DNA from: Lachnospiraceae bacterium
Lineage (GTDB): Bacteria > Bacillota > Clostridia > Lachnospirales > Lachnospiraceae
Assembly (NCBI GenBank): GCA_910575835.1
Contig: CAJTGB010000005.1
Location: 68,413 to 132,412 of the forward strand
Direction of reading: 5' to 3'
Length of the DNA: 64,000 nucleotides
Position 1 is the first letter of the stretch. The number at the start of each line of letters is the position of its first letter. The position numbers were made by a program, and so were the translations under genes. The notes under the pieces were generated by a model. That model was not told where the DNA came from, did no database searches, and worked only from the letters and a program-made list of their open reading frames with translations. Shown piece after piece: positions 26,593-35,600 of the stretch.

Positions 26593-26704
26593 CCAAATCC
26601 CCCTTTCCCTCGGAGAGCCTGTTAATCTGCAGCACGCACATACACGCCACGCCGCACATCCCTCCGAGCGTTGTGCCGAGGGCGAAGAACAATAAATCTC
26701 TCAT
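26540..26704 (-). CDS. DUF3789-like small membrane protein
   Basis: A 54-residue protein recovered by hand translation: MRDLLFFALGTTLGGMCGV then a hydrophobic, Cys-rich helix and a charged tail. The N-terminal pattern F.LGT..GG..GV matches the DUF3789 family of small membrane proteins in Tn1549-like elements. AAAGGAG stands 8 bp before the ATG. The 3' end overlaps mobC by 53 bp in a different frame. Confidence 0.7.
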   Translation of the reverse strand: MRDLLFFALGTTLGGMCGVACMCVLQINRLSEGKGDLDAETKRADTVPTDRGRS

Positions 26705-26754
26705 CCTTAAAAACTCCTTTCTTCCTGCCGCACTCTGGCGGCGGTCTTTTCCAC

Positions 26755-26800
26755 GGGGTATTAGGGGAGCTTTCCCCTAACAAGCGAATTTTGTTTCCAT
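26755..26800. other. Candidate oriT hairpin
   Basis: An 8-bp perfect stem TTAGGGGA (26761-26768)/TCCCCTAA (26773-26780) with a 4-nt loop, next to CAAGCGAATTTTG, in the 139-bp gap directly upstream of the DUF3789-mobC-relaxase genes. oriT sites of MOBP relaxases normally sit here and contain an inverted repeat next to nic. A second imperfect stem (GCCGC/GCGGC, about 26728-26743) is nearby. The exact nick site was not identified. Confidence 0.5.
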
Positions 26801-26843
26801 CGGCAGATGGATAACCAAATTCAGTGCTTGGTAAGACGTGTCT

Positions 26844-27134
26844 TTAATCCCCGCCCCCGTGACAGCATCCTTTACATACCGTTCTGAAGCACGGACAGCC
26901 CGAACAGCAGCCGTCCTCAAAATCCTCTCCCTCGGATTCGTTTTCTTCCCCTGCGTCCTCTAAGGGAGCGTTAATCTCGGCTTCGCCGCAGACGAAATCC
27001 CCATCGGAAAACCTCACAAGGTCGGTGTCAAACAGGATAATTTTTAACTTCTCCGCCGCCTGTTCGGGGCTGTCGGCATGGATGGAAACGGTCTTTGCAT
27101 AGTGGGCGACAAGGGTCACTTCATAATTTTTCAA
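26844..27134 (-). CDS. DpnD/PcfM-like protein
   Basis: A 96-residue protein. The first 50 residues (YEVTLVAHYAKTVSIHADSPEQAAEKLK) match the DpnD/PcfM family found in conjugative plasmids and phages. The C-terminus is acidic and then Cys-rich (CCSGCPCFRTVCKGCCHG), suggesting metal binding. A TTG start is used, 9 bp after GGGAGG. Function unknown; it is encoded next to the oriT candidate. Confidence 0.75.
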   Translation of the reverse strand: MKNYEVTLVAHYAKTVSIHADSPEQAAEKLKIILFDTDLVRFSDGDFVCGEAEINAPLEDAGEENESEGEDFEDGCCSGCPCFRTVCKGCCHGGGD

Positions 27135-27207
27135 TCGTTCTTTCCTCCCTTTCGGTCTGAAATTTTGTTGTGGTTACGGTCATTTCTTACAGAAAATCGT
27201 TATTCAG

Positions 27208-28197
27208 TCAGCGGGCATCCCTCCTTTCACGGCTCGGTTTCTGCCTTGCAATCCCCAGATAGGACATTAAAAAATCGTTGAAGTCCTTGCCGGCTGGCGG
27301 CGGTTCATCAACGATTCGGTAGTCTTTCTGCAACAATTCTTTTAATGCGGCGGTACATAGCCGACCTGCTTTGTCCTTATCCAGATGCAGAAATATGGTC
27401 TTGATTTGCGGGTTTGCTTTCAAAAAAGTCGTGAGGGCAACGGGGATTTTGCTTTCTTTCAGCTCTTTCTTCGGCTGATATACGCCCGACAGGGAGAGAA
27501 GATTTTCCGTTTTATAATCCCTGCCCTCACATTTTAAATAAGTGGCATAGGAGAGTAAGTCAATGGCAGCTTCGAATAAATGTACCGAAGCACATGGCTC
27601 TTTTGCCAGAAGTCGAAACGAATACCGCTTGTCACTGCCCGATGCGTCCCGCTTGAAGCTCCCCATCGTGCCACGGCAGGCGGCGTATTTTGGTGTTCCG
27701 CTTTCATCTTTCCCGATAAAAACGGCGTTGTGGTAGTCGGCACTCTCGAAAATAATCCCCTCGGCAATGCACTCTTGGATAATCTGGTAGTCAATGCCAC
27801 GCCCGAAAAGATACTCTGTCACTCTGCCGCAGTCCTTATTCTTTGGCGGCAGGAGCAGCACCTTTGGCTCGTCTTTTTTCACGGCAGGGGGCGGCGGCTT
27901 CCAGTCCGCCATCGTCTGCCCCGTGAGGGTTTCCACGGCTTCCACAAAGCCGTATTCCTTGACTTTCATCAGATAATCAAGGGCAGAATAGCCGCCAAAG
28001 CCCCTCGACCACCAGTACCATTTGCCGTTGGAAATCTTTAGGCTGTCATGCTCGGCGGTACAATAGACGTTCGTCGTGCCTTTGACTTTGACAAGGTTGC
28101 TCGGCTCGTAGACTCTAAGATAAGACAACAAATCTATCTGCCTTGCCTGCTCAAGCACGTCTGGGTCAATCTGCACATAGGGTCTGTTACTTCTCAA
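27208..28197 (-). CDS. DUF3991/Toprim domain protein
   Basis: A 329-residue protein related to DnaG-type primases and relaxase-associated primases. The N-terminal domain (residues 1-100) has the DUF3991-like IDLLSYL, YCTAEHDSLKI and RGFGGYSALDYLM. The Toprim-like C-terminal part has SVHLFEAAIDLLSY and KTIFLHLDKDKAGR (the acidic DxD centre). It may prime or process transferred DNA. The start is TTG with GGGAGGTGA upstream at about 12-bp spacing. Confidence 0.82.
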   Translation of the reverse strand: MRSNRPYVQIDPDVLEQARQIDLLSYLRVYEPSNLVKVKGTTNVYCTAEHDSLKISNGKWYWWSRGFGGYSALDYLMKVKEYGFVEAVETLTGQTMADWKPPPPAVKKDEPKVLLLPPKNKDCGRVTEYLFGRGIDYQIIQECIAEGIIFESADYHNAVFIGKDESGTPKYAACRGTMGSFKRDASGSDKRYSFRLLAKEPCASVHLFEAAIDLLSYATYLKCEGRDYKTENLLSLSGVYQPKKELKESKIPVALTTFLKANPQIKTIFLHLDKDKAGRLCTAALKELLQKDYRIVDEPPPAGKDFNDFLMSYLGIARQKPSRERRDAR

Positions 28198-28227
28198 TAA
28201 ATAAAATCACCTCCCGAAAATGAAATA

Positions 28228-28263
28228 AGCCGAGGGATTTTCGTAAATGAAAACCTCTCGGCT
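28228..28263 (-). terminator. Hairpin/terminator after the AT-rich cargo gene
   Basis: AGCCGAG (28228-28234)/CTCGGCT (28257-28263) with additional pairing inside; on the minus strand it is followed by TATTTCATTTT. It separates the cargo gene (28301-29077) from the DUF3991/Toprim gene. A very similar structure stands at 47484-47528. Confidence 0.6.
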
Positions 28264-28300
28264 ATGTATAGATATTCAATCTTCTCAAATATAAAAATAT

Positions 28301-29077
28301 CTATTCTGATTCATAATATTTAATGTCAGATGAAAATCTTACTGGAAGTCCCAATGTATCATCAAACTCTAAATTCGACAACTCCACACCAATATTTTTT
28401 CCATAAGATAATGGTATTGTTGTAAATTTCAACTTCTGGTCATTATCCAGTTGTAATTCATAATGGTCTGGTTTATCTGGACATATAATGGTAAATCGAA
28501 CCTCTTTCTGTAATTCATAACCATCAGCCATTTTATGATAAACCGATTCAAAACTATCATTCATAGCTAAATGAAGATACTCCTTGTCCTGCAACTTTTC
28601 TTCTAAATCATAATGCACTTTTCCATAAGAATGTGCTAATCCTTTCTGTTTTGCTGCTTTTAAAAATTTGTTTATAAATTCGGAAGTATTAATGATAACT
28701 ATCATTTCCGTGCCATTACCCTGCCATAATGGTTCAATATAACTCCAAGGTATAGGATAAAAATACTTATTACTTTTGGCATTGTAATACTTAACGTCGT
28801 ATTTTAATCCATACATACAATAAATATAAGCATTATTATTTTTGTGCATTAGCGTAATATCACCAAGTAATTTCCATGTTTTCTTTTCATCCGTTGAATA
28901 TAATAATTTGCTTGGTATATTAGTTATAGCTCCCTCCATTATGTCTTTTTGACCTGCTGTCATATTATCCTTTTTAAATGCCATCTGCGGATTCATATAT
29001 AATTTGTAGTCCTCATATAAAGTTTTATTGTAATCTGGCTTTGAAATTCTAATCAAAAGCAATAATTGTTCTCTCAT
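28301..29077 (-). CDS. Unknown AT-rich cargo protein
   Basis: A 258-residue soluble protein, much more AT-rich than its neighbours and set apart by terminators on both sides, so it is probably an independently acquired gene. The ATG at 29077 follows GAGGAG; a longer frame (to 29218) has no ribosome site. I recognise no firm family. The order of motifs - LYMNPQMAFKKDN then EGAI near residue 45, AYIYCMYGL, VIINTSEFINKFLKAAKQKG, GKVHYD, and a late YELQKEVRF - recalls diffuse DUF2971-like proteins carried by phages and mobile elements. This resemblance is weak and from memory. A defence or accessory role is possible but unproven. Confidence 0.75.
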   Translation of the reverse strand: MREQLLLLIRISKPDYNKTLYEDYKLYMNPQMAFKKDNMTAGQKDIMEGAITNIPSKLLYSTDEKKTWKLLGDITLMHKNNNAYIYCMYGLKYDVKYYNAKSNKYFYPIPWSYIEPLWQGNGTEMIVIINTSEFINKFLKAAKQKGLAHSYGKVHYDLEEKLQDKEYLHLAMNDSFESVYHKMADGYELQKEVRFTIICPDKPDHYELQLDNDQKLKFTTIPLSYGKNIGVELSNLEFDDTLGLPVRFSSDIKYYESE

Positions 29078-29194
29078 AAATCTCCTCATACATATCTGCG
29101 TTTTTTCTTCTGATTGTATCATATCCTTGTTGCAAAATCTACCACATAGACATTTATGCAATCTCATATAATAAACAAATTTATGACTGCATAT

Positions 29195-29236
29195 GTAAAA
29201 GACGGCATCAGCACTCACGCCAACACCGCCTTTTTT
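29195..29236. terminator. Bidirectional terminator between cargo gene and upstream gene
   Basis: A 13-bp stem (29201-29213 with 29218-29230, including G-U pairs) with a 4-nt loop. TTTTTT follows on the plus strand and TTTTAC on the minus strand. Confidence 0.65.
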
Positions 29237-29249
29237 CTCGGTCAGTCCG

Positions 29250-29579
29250 TTATAAAATCCCTGCCTTTTTCAGATACCCCACGCTGTCATAGCAGCCACG
29301 GAAATAGACCGACTGCATCTCCATGTCCGTAAGTTTGTTCCTAAGCTCCATCACTTTAATCAGTGCGGCACATTCTTCCTCGGTCAGTTCCTCCGCTGTT
29401 TCCGTGTCAAACACGCCTAAGACTTTCGGATATTTCTCATACAATCCCTCAATCTCGGCTCTTATGGCACGGTATTCCTCGTTTTCTCTGGACAGCTTCG
29501 CTATGACAGAGCCGAGGTATTCATTAAAGATATTGCTGTGGGCGTCTACAAAGGTTTCAAATCTGAACGCATCCGACAT
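29250..29579 (-). CDS. Small conserved ICE protein (DUF6664-like?)
   Basis: A 109-residue acidic, mostly helical protein beginning MSDAFRFETFVDAHSNIFNEYL. It has a conserved-looking core (ELTEEECAALIKVMELRNKLTDMEMQSVYFRGCYDSVGYLKK). GGAGGTGAGGAAGA precedes the ATG. It follows the giant helicase gene by 77 bp and ends at a bidirectional terminator. I associate it tentatively with DUF6664; function unknown. Confidence 0.6.
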   Translation of the reverse strand: MSDAFRFETFVDAHSNIFNEYLGSVIAKLSRENEEYRAIRAEIEGLYEKYPKVLGVFDTETAEELTEEECAALIKVMELRNKLTDMEMQSVYFRGCYDSVGYLKKAGIL

Positions 29580-29656
29580 TCTTCCTCACCTCCGATTTTA
29601 CTAATCGTCCTTATTATAATACCCCAAAATCAGCAGTACAAATGTGCAAACTGGAT

Positions 29657-32600
29657 TTAACGCTCCCTGTCCGCACTTTTCTTCTCTGGCTGCTCGTCGT
29701 TCTGCTCTGGCTCATCGTCAATAACAGACTTGTCTTTTTCATTCAGATTTAGTTCGATATTGAGGGCGTTCAGCCGCTCCGTCTTTTCTTTCAGCTCATT
29801 TTCAAAGGCAAACGGCTTCTTCACTTCCTCTTTTGCGGTTTCAAGCTGTGCGGTGGTTTCCTCCTTTCTGGTCTTGGCGGCTTCCAGTCTGGCGGGGAGC
29901 TTGGCAATCTCATTCTCGATTCTAGTAAGATTTCCGAGGGCATCCGTTCCTAAATCTACTTTATATTTCCTCATTCCGCAAAGGTTCAGACAATAGTGGG
30001 CATTGACGGTATCATAGAAAACCTCCATCTGAAAGCCACGGTAGCTGCCGATTTTTATCGGCTGTGACAGCGGGTTTTCCTTGCAGATGGCAAGCAACAT
30101 CCCGCCTGCGTCCGCCTTTTCTTTGTAAGTCACGCCGTTTAAGGTCATCGGGCAGAACTTGTCCTCGCCCTGCGGCTTGTGCTGGCTTGCAATCTTAGCA
30201 TCATTTCCATAACCAATAATGCGTTCCTCATACTCCTTAATCTCCTGCGGGTAGTGCTTCAGTATCCTGTCCTCAAGGTCGTAATGCTCGGAAAGATAGC
30301 TCTGCTTCAAGACTTTCAGCTTCGCCACCTGCATATCCAAATCCATTTTTTCCTTGAAACGCTCGTCGCCCGTAGCCAGCATTTTTACCTCCGCAAAGGA
30401 GAGAGCCACTTCGTCTACATCCTCGGCAGAACGGACGGGGCTTTTGCTCGTCATTATCTGGCTGATAAATTTCTGCTTTCCCTCGACGAGCTGATAGAGG
30501 TACGCATCAAATGTCTGTTCCGTCACATAGCGGTAAACTTCAACCTCTGGGAACATATTGCCCTGACGTTCCAGACGACCTTGGCGTTGTTCTAAACACG
30601 ACGGTTTCCACGGGCAGTCGAGGTTATGAATGGCAATCAATCTGTCCTGCACGTTTGTACCCGCACCCATCTTCTGGGTAGAGCCAAACAATATACGCAC
30701 CTCGCCGCTCCTTACCTTTGCGAACAGCTCTTTTTTCTGTGCGTCGGTATTTGCTTCATGGATGAAACGCACCTGCTCCGCAGGGATGCCACGCCGTATC
30801 AATTTTTCCCTCATGTCGTCGTAGACGTTGAACATGCCGTCATTTTTCGGTGTGCTGAGGTCGCAGAACAATAATTGTGCCGCCTTTGTGTCAGTGTGTT
30901 CCTCCCAGATGCGGTACATATTTTCCACGCAGGCGTTGACTTTGCTGTTCGGGTCATCTGGCAGCATCGGGTCAATCAATCTCTGGTCTAGGGCAAGCTG
31001 CCGCCCGTCGTTTGTCACTTTGAGCATGTTATCGAATTGTGGTTTTACCATCCTTGCACGGATTTTCTCTGCCCGCTTCGCAAGCCCCGCCACCATTTCC
31101 GTCTGGATTTGGCTCGGCTTGGTCTTGATGTTGTGGTAATTAACCTTTGGCACGGGGAGCTTTAGCATATCGGCGGTCTGGATGTCCGCAACCTCACGGA
31201 ACATCTGCATCAGCTCTGGCAGGTTGTAGAACTTCGCAAACCTCGTCTTTGCTCGGTAATTCGTCCCCTCTGGGGCGAGTTCCAGAGCCGTAACCGTTTC
31301 TCCGAACGTGGAAGCCCAACTGTCAAAATGCTGCAATCCGTTCCTCGCAAGCGTGTCATACTGCAAATACCTCTGCACGGAATACATTTCTACCATTGAG
31401 TTACTGATGGGCGTCCCCGTTGCGAAAATCACGCCACGGCTGCCCGTGATTTCGTCCAGATAGCGGCATTTCATAAACAAATCGCTCGACTTCTGGGCTT
31501 CGGTCTGGGCGATGCCGCCCACGTTCCGCATCTTTGTAAACAGGTAAAGATTTTTGTAAAAATGACTCTCATCTATAAAGAGCCTGTCTATGCCCAGTTC
31601 CTCAAAGTTTATCACGCTGTCTTTCCGCTTGGTGTCGTTGAGCTTGTCGAGCTTTGCCTTGATTGCTTTCCTCGTTTTCATGAGCTGCTTGACCGTGAAC
31701 TGCTCCCCGTGGGATGCCTGCACATCGTCTATCCCCATCTCTATATCGTCAAGCTGGCGCATGAGCTGTTCCCTCTGGCGTTCCTCGCTGATGGGGATTT
31801 TCTCGAACTGGCTATGCCCGATAATCACCGCATCATACGCCCCCGTCGCAATCCTGCCGCAGAACTTCTTTCGGTTTCCCGTTTCAAAATCCCGCTTGGT
31901 CGTGACAAGGATGTTGGCAGATGGATAGAGCCTTAAATACTCCGACGCCCACTGCCCGACAAGGTGGTTTGGCACGACAAACATGGATTTCTGGCATAAG
32001 CCGAGCCGCTTGCTTTCCTGTGCGGCGGCGACCATCTCAAAGGTTTTTCCCGCCCCTACCTTGTGTGCAAGGAGCGTGTTGCCGCCGTAAAGGATATGGG
32101 CAATCGCATTGACTTGATGCGGTCTTAGCTGAATCTCTGGGCTGATGCCGCCAAATGTGATATGGCTTCCGTCATATTCACGGGGGCGGATAGAATTAAA
32201 TGTGTCATTATAATAGCGTACAAGACGGTTTCTCCGCTCTGGGTCTTTCCAAATCCAGTCCTGAAACGCCTGCTTTATCACCTCCTGCTTTGCCTGCGCC
32301 GCCGTGGTTTCCTTATGGTTCAGAACCGCTTTCTTATTGTTGTGTTCGTCATAAACATAGTCAAAGATACGGGTGTCACGGAGATTCAAAGTGTCCTCCA
32401 TGATGCGGTAGGCACTTGCCCGCTTCGTGCCGTAAGTGCTGTCCGCCTTGACGTTCCCCACGTCGGAACTTTTATTCTCAATAAACCAGTCGCCGTTATA
32501 TGCCGTGTAGCGCACTTGCAGCCTGCCCGCCGCATAGCTTGACGGCGTTAGAAGCTCCACCATGAACTTCTGTATATCCTCCTGCGGTATCCACGTCGTA

Positions 32601-35600
32601 CCCAGACGGACGGAGATTTCGCTTGCGGGCAGGTCTTTCGGGATGACCTTTTCCAGTGCTGCCACGTTGGCTGCAAGCTCTGGGTCTGCCTTTGCCGCTA
32701 TCTCTGCGACTTTCAGTTTCTCCCGCACATTGCCCGACAAATACTCGTCTGCGGTCACATACCTTGCAGGCTCGGAAGATGGAACTTTATAAATAACTCC
32801 CTGCAATTCCTTGATGATTTCTTCCTCCGACCTGCAAGTAAGCCGTGCCATATACTCCAAATCGACACGGGCTTTCTCCCCGATGGAGAGGGCGAGGGCT
32901 TCGCTGGCGGTTTCCACAAAGGTCACTTCTCGGTGGGGCTTTATCGTCCGCTTCGTGAACATGTCCGCCTTGCGTTTGAATTTCCCCTCGTCGTCAAGCA
33001 CTTCCAGGGAGCATAAAAGGAAGTAGCTCTCGTCTGCCGCAAAAGCGAGGTAGTTCCCCCTGCTGTTGATTAAACCGTACTTTTTGGTAAAGGCATCGTA
33101 TAATCGGTTTAGGTTTTCCTGCTCGGTCTTTATCATTTCCTCTGGGCAGTCGTCGGTCTGGTACTGGATGAGCTTCCTCACGCAGTCACGGATTTCCAAC
33201 AGCCCCTTGATGCGGCTCTCTGCCGTCATGGACACGTTTGCGGGGGTCATTTCATTATTCTCTCGGAAGTAAACCTTGCCGCCCACGAGGGCAAAAGAGA
33301 AGTTCCGCACGTTCGGGTCGGCGGGGATGGCTTTCTCACGCTCATCGGAAATTTCATCAATCCCAACATCCTGCTCCGTGATTTCGCCGTTTATCCGCTG
33401 CACGGCTTCATGGAGAAGCCCCGCAAGCGGCACGTCTGGGTAGGCTTTGCAGGCACTGTCCATGCCGAACCTTGTGCTTTCCATCTTCATCTCGCCAAGC
33501 ACCATCTCTGGATGCTGGACAAAGTAGCTGTTCATCGTGACGCCGTTTTCGTCTGTGTCGAGGTGTACCCACTCTGGCTCTATCTCTATTATGCGGTCAC
33601 GTTTCTGTAAAATAAGGATGTCGCTCGTGACCTCCGTGCCTGCGTTTGCCCGAAACGTGTTGTCGGGAAGCCTTACCGCCCCTAAAAGCTCGGCTCTCCG
33701 TGCGATATACTTCCGCACCTCTGGGCTTGTTTTGTCCATCGTCCCCTTAGAGGTGATGAACATCACAACGCCGCCTGAGCGCACTTTGTCCAGTGCCTTT
33801 GCGATAAAATAGTCGTGGATTAGGAACTTCTGGGCATTGTAGCGGCTGTCGTTGACCTTGAACTCCCCGAACGGGATGTTGCCAAGCACCACGTCAAAAT
33901 GGCTGTCTGGGAGCTTTGTTTCCTCAAATCCCTCAATGGCGATGCTGGCTTTCTGGTAGAGCTGTTTCGCAATCCTGCCCGATAACGGGTCAATCTCGAT
34001 GCCGTGCAGCTTTGATTTTTCCATGCTGTCGGGCAGCAATCCTAAAAAATTTCCCGTGCCGCAGGACGGCTCTAAAATATTCCCCTGTGAAAATCCCAGA
34101 CGGTCAAGTGCTTCGTACATTGCCTTGATGACAACAGGCGGCGTATAAAATGCGGTCAGCGTGGATTCCATAGCGGCATGGTATTCCTCGTCGGAGAGAG
34201 CTGATTTTAATTCCTTATATTCGTTCTCCCATGCCGCATTATTGCTATCAAACGCCATCGACAGACCGCCCCACCCGACATACTTTGCAAGGGTTTCCTG
34301 TTCTTCGGGCATGGCAAGGCGGTTTTCTATCTGAAGGTCGTGGAGAAGCCTTATTGCGGACATGTTGTTGCGGAACTTCTCTTTTGCGCCGCCAACGCCT
34401 AAATTATCATCGGTAATGCGGTAGTTGCGGCGGTCGGCAGAGAGGGCAGGGGCGGGCGTTTTTCTCGGCTGCCCATGCTCTGGCTCATCAAAGCGTATCT
34501 TCTCCACCACAATGTCGTAGGGAAGCCCGTTCTCCACGGCGGGGTATTCCGCCACGGTTTCCGTGGTTGGCTTTGCGGGAGATTCTGATTTTTCTTCGGG
34601 CTGTGGTTCTTTTTCTGCCTGCTCTAAAATCCTGCGGACATAGCCGCCTTTCTCCACACGGTTTATCGGGAAGCCCACGCTGTTCTGAAATGTGATGTCA
34701 CGCATGGAAACGTCGCCGCTGATTTTCCCGATGCTCTCGATAAGGTAGCGGCGGTTGTCAATGGAAATTTCCTTTCCGATAAGGTCAGAATTATCCTGCT
34801 TTCTGTCTGTCCCAGACGGGGCAGACTCTGATTTCTGCTGTTCCTCACGCTCCGCATCTTTCGCTGCAAATAGCTCCGTGATATGCTCTGCACTGTTTAA
34901 GGTGTCGGCGTATTCCTGTGCTTCTTCCTCGGTTTCAAAGGTCTGGTAGATGTCGCCTACGTCGTAGTATCGGTCGGCACTGTCCTCTGGGGCTTCATTA
35001 TTCCGTATGATAAACGGGTCGGCAAAAGCGTCAGAAGTCTGCTCTACCGTGTAATGGGGCAATTCTTCTTCGTCCCGTATGCTGTGGCTCATGGGCATTT
35101 CCACGCCATTATGCTCGGCAAGCCGCTTGAAGTCGGCAAGCGTATCTGCATCCAGTTCCATTCCAGATAAATTGCCATTCCCGTCAAAATTCATGGCTTC
35201 GTCTACTAAGAAGTGATAGAAACCTGCCCCCTGCCATTTATCGCCTGCACTCCGTGCAACAATCACTCCATCTTCGTAAGAAAGCCCTATATCATCCATT
35301 TTCATCTGGGAGAGAACATCATGCAGAATATCTATCTCCCTGTCTGTGGCAAAGGTTTTTTCCTTTTCAGCAGATACAAACCATTCATTTTCAAAGGACA
35401 TTATCTCGCCAAGCTGCTTTTCATCCTCTGGGGTCAGCTCGGTGTTCCTCTCTAAGAACGGGATAAACACGTCATGCCCCAGACGCAGGGATTCCATTTT
35501 CTTTCGGTAGTAATCTTCCCCCTGCCGTTTCCATTCTGGGATAAACGGGCAGTCGGGGGAGAGGGAATATTCATAAAAATTTCGGATATGGGCGATTAAA

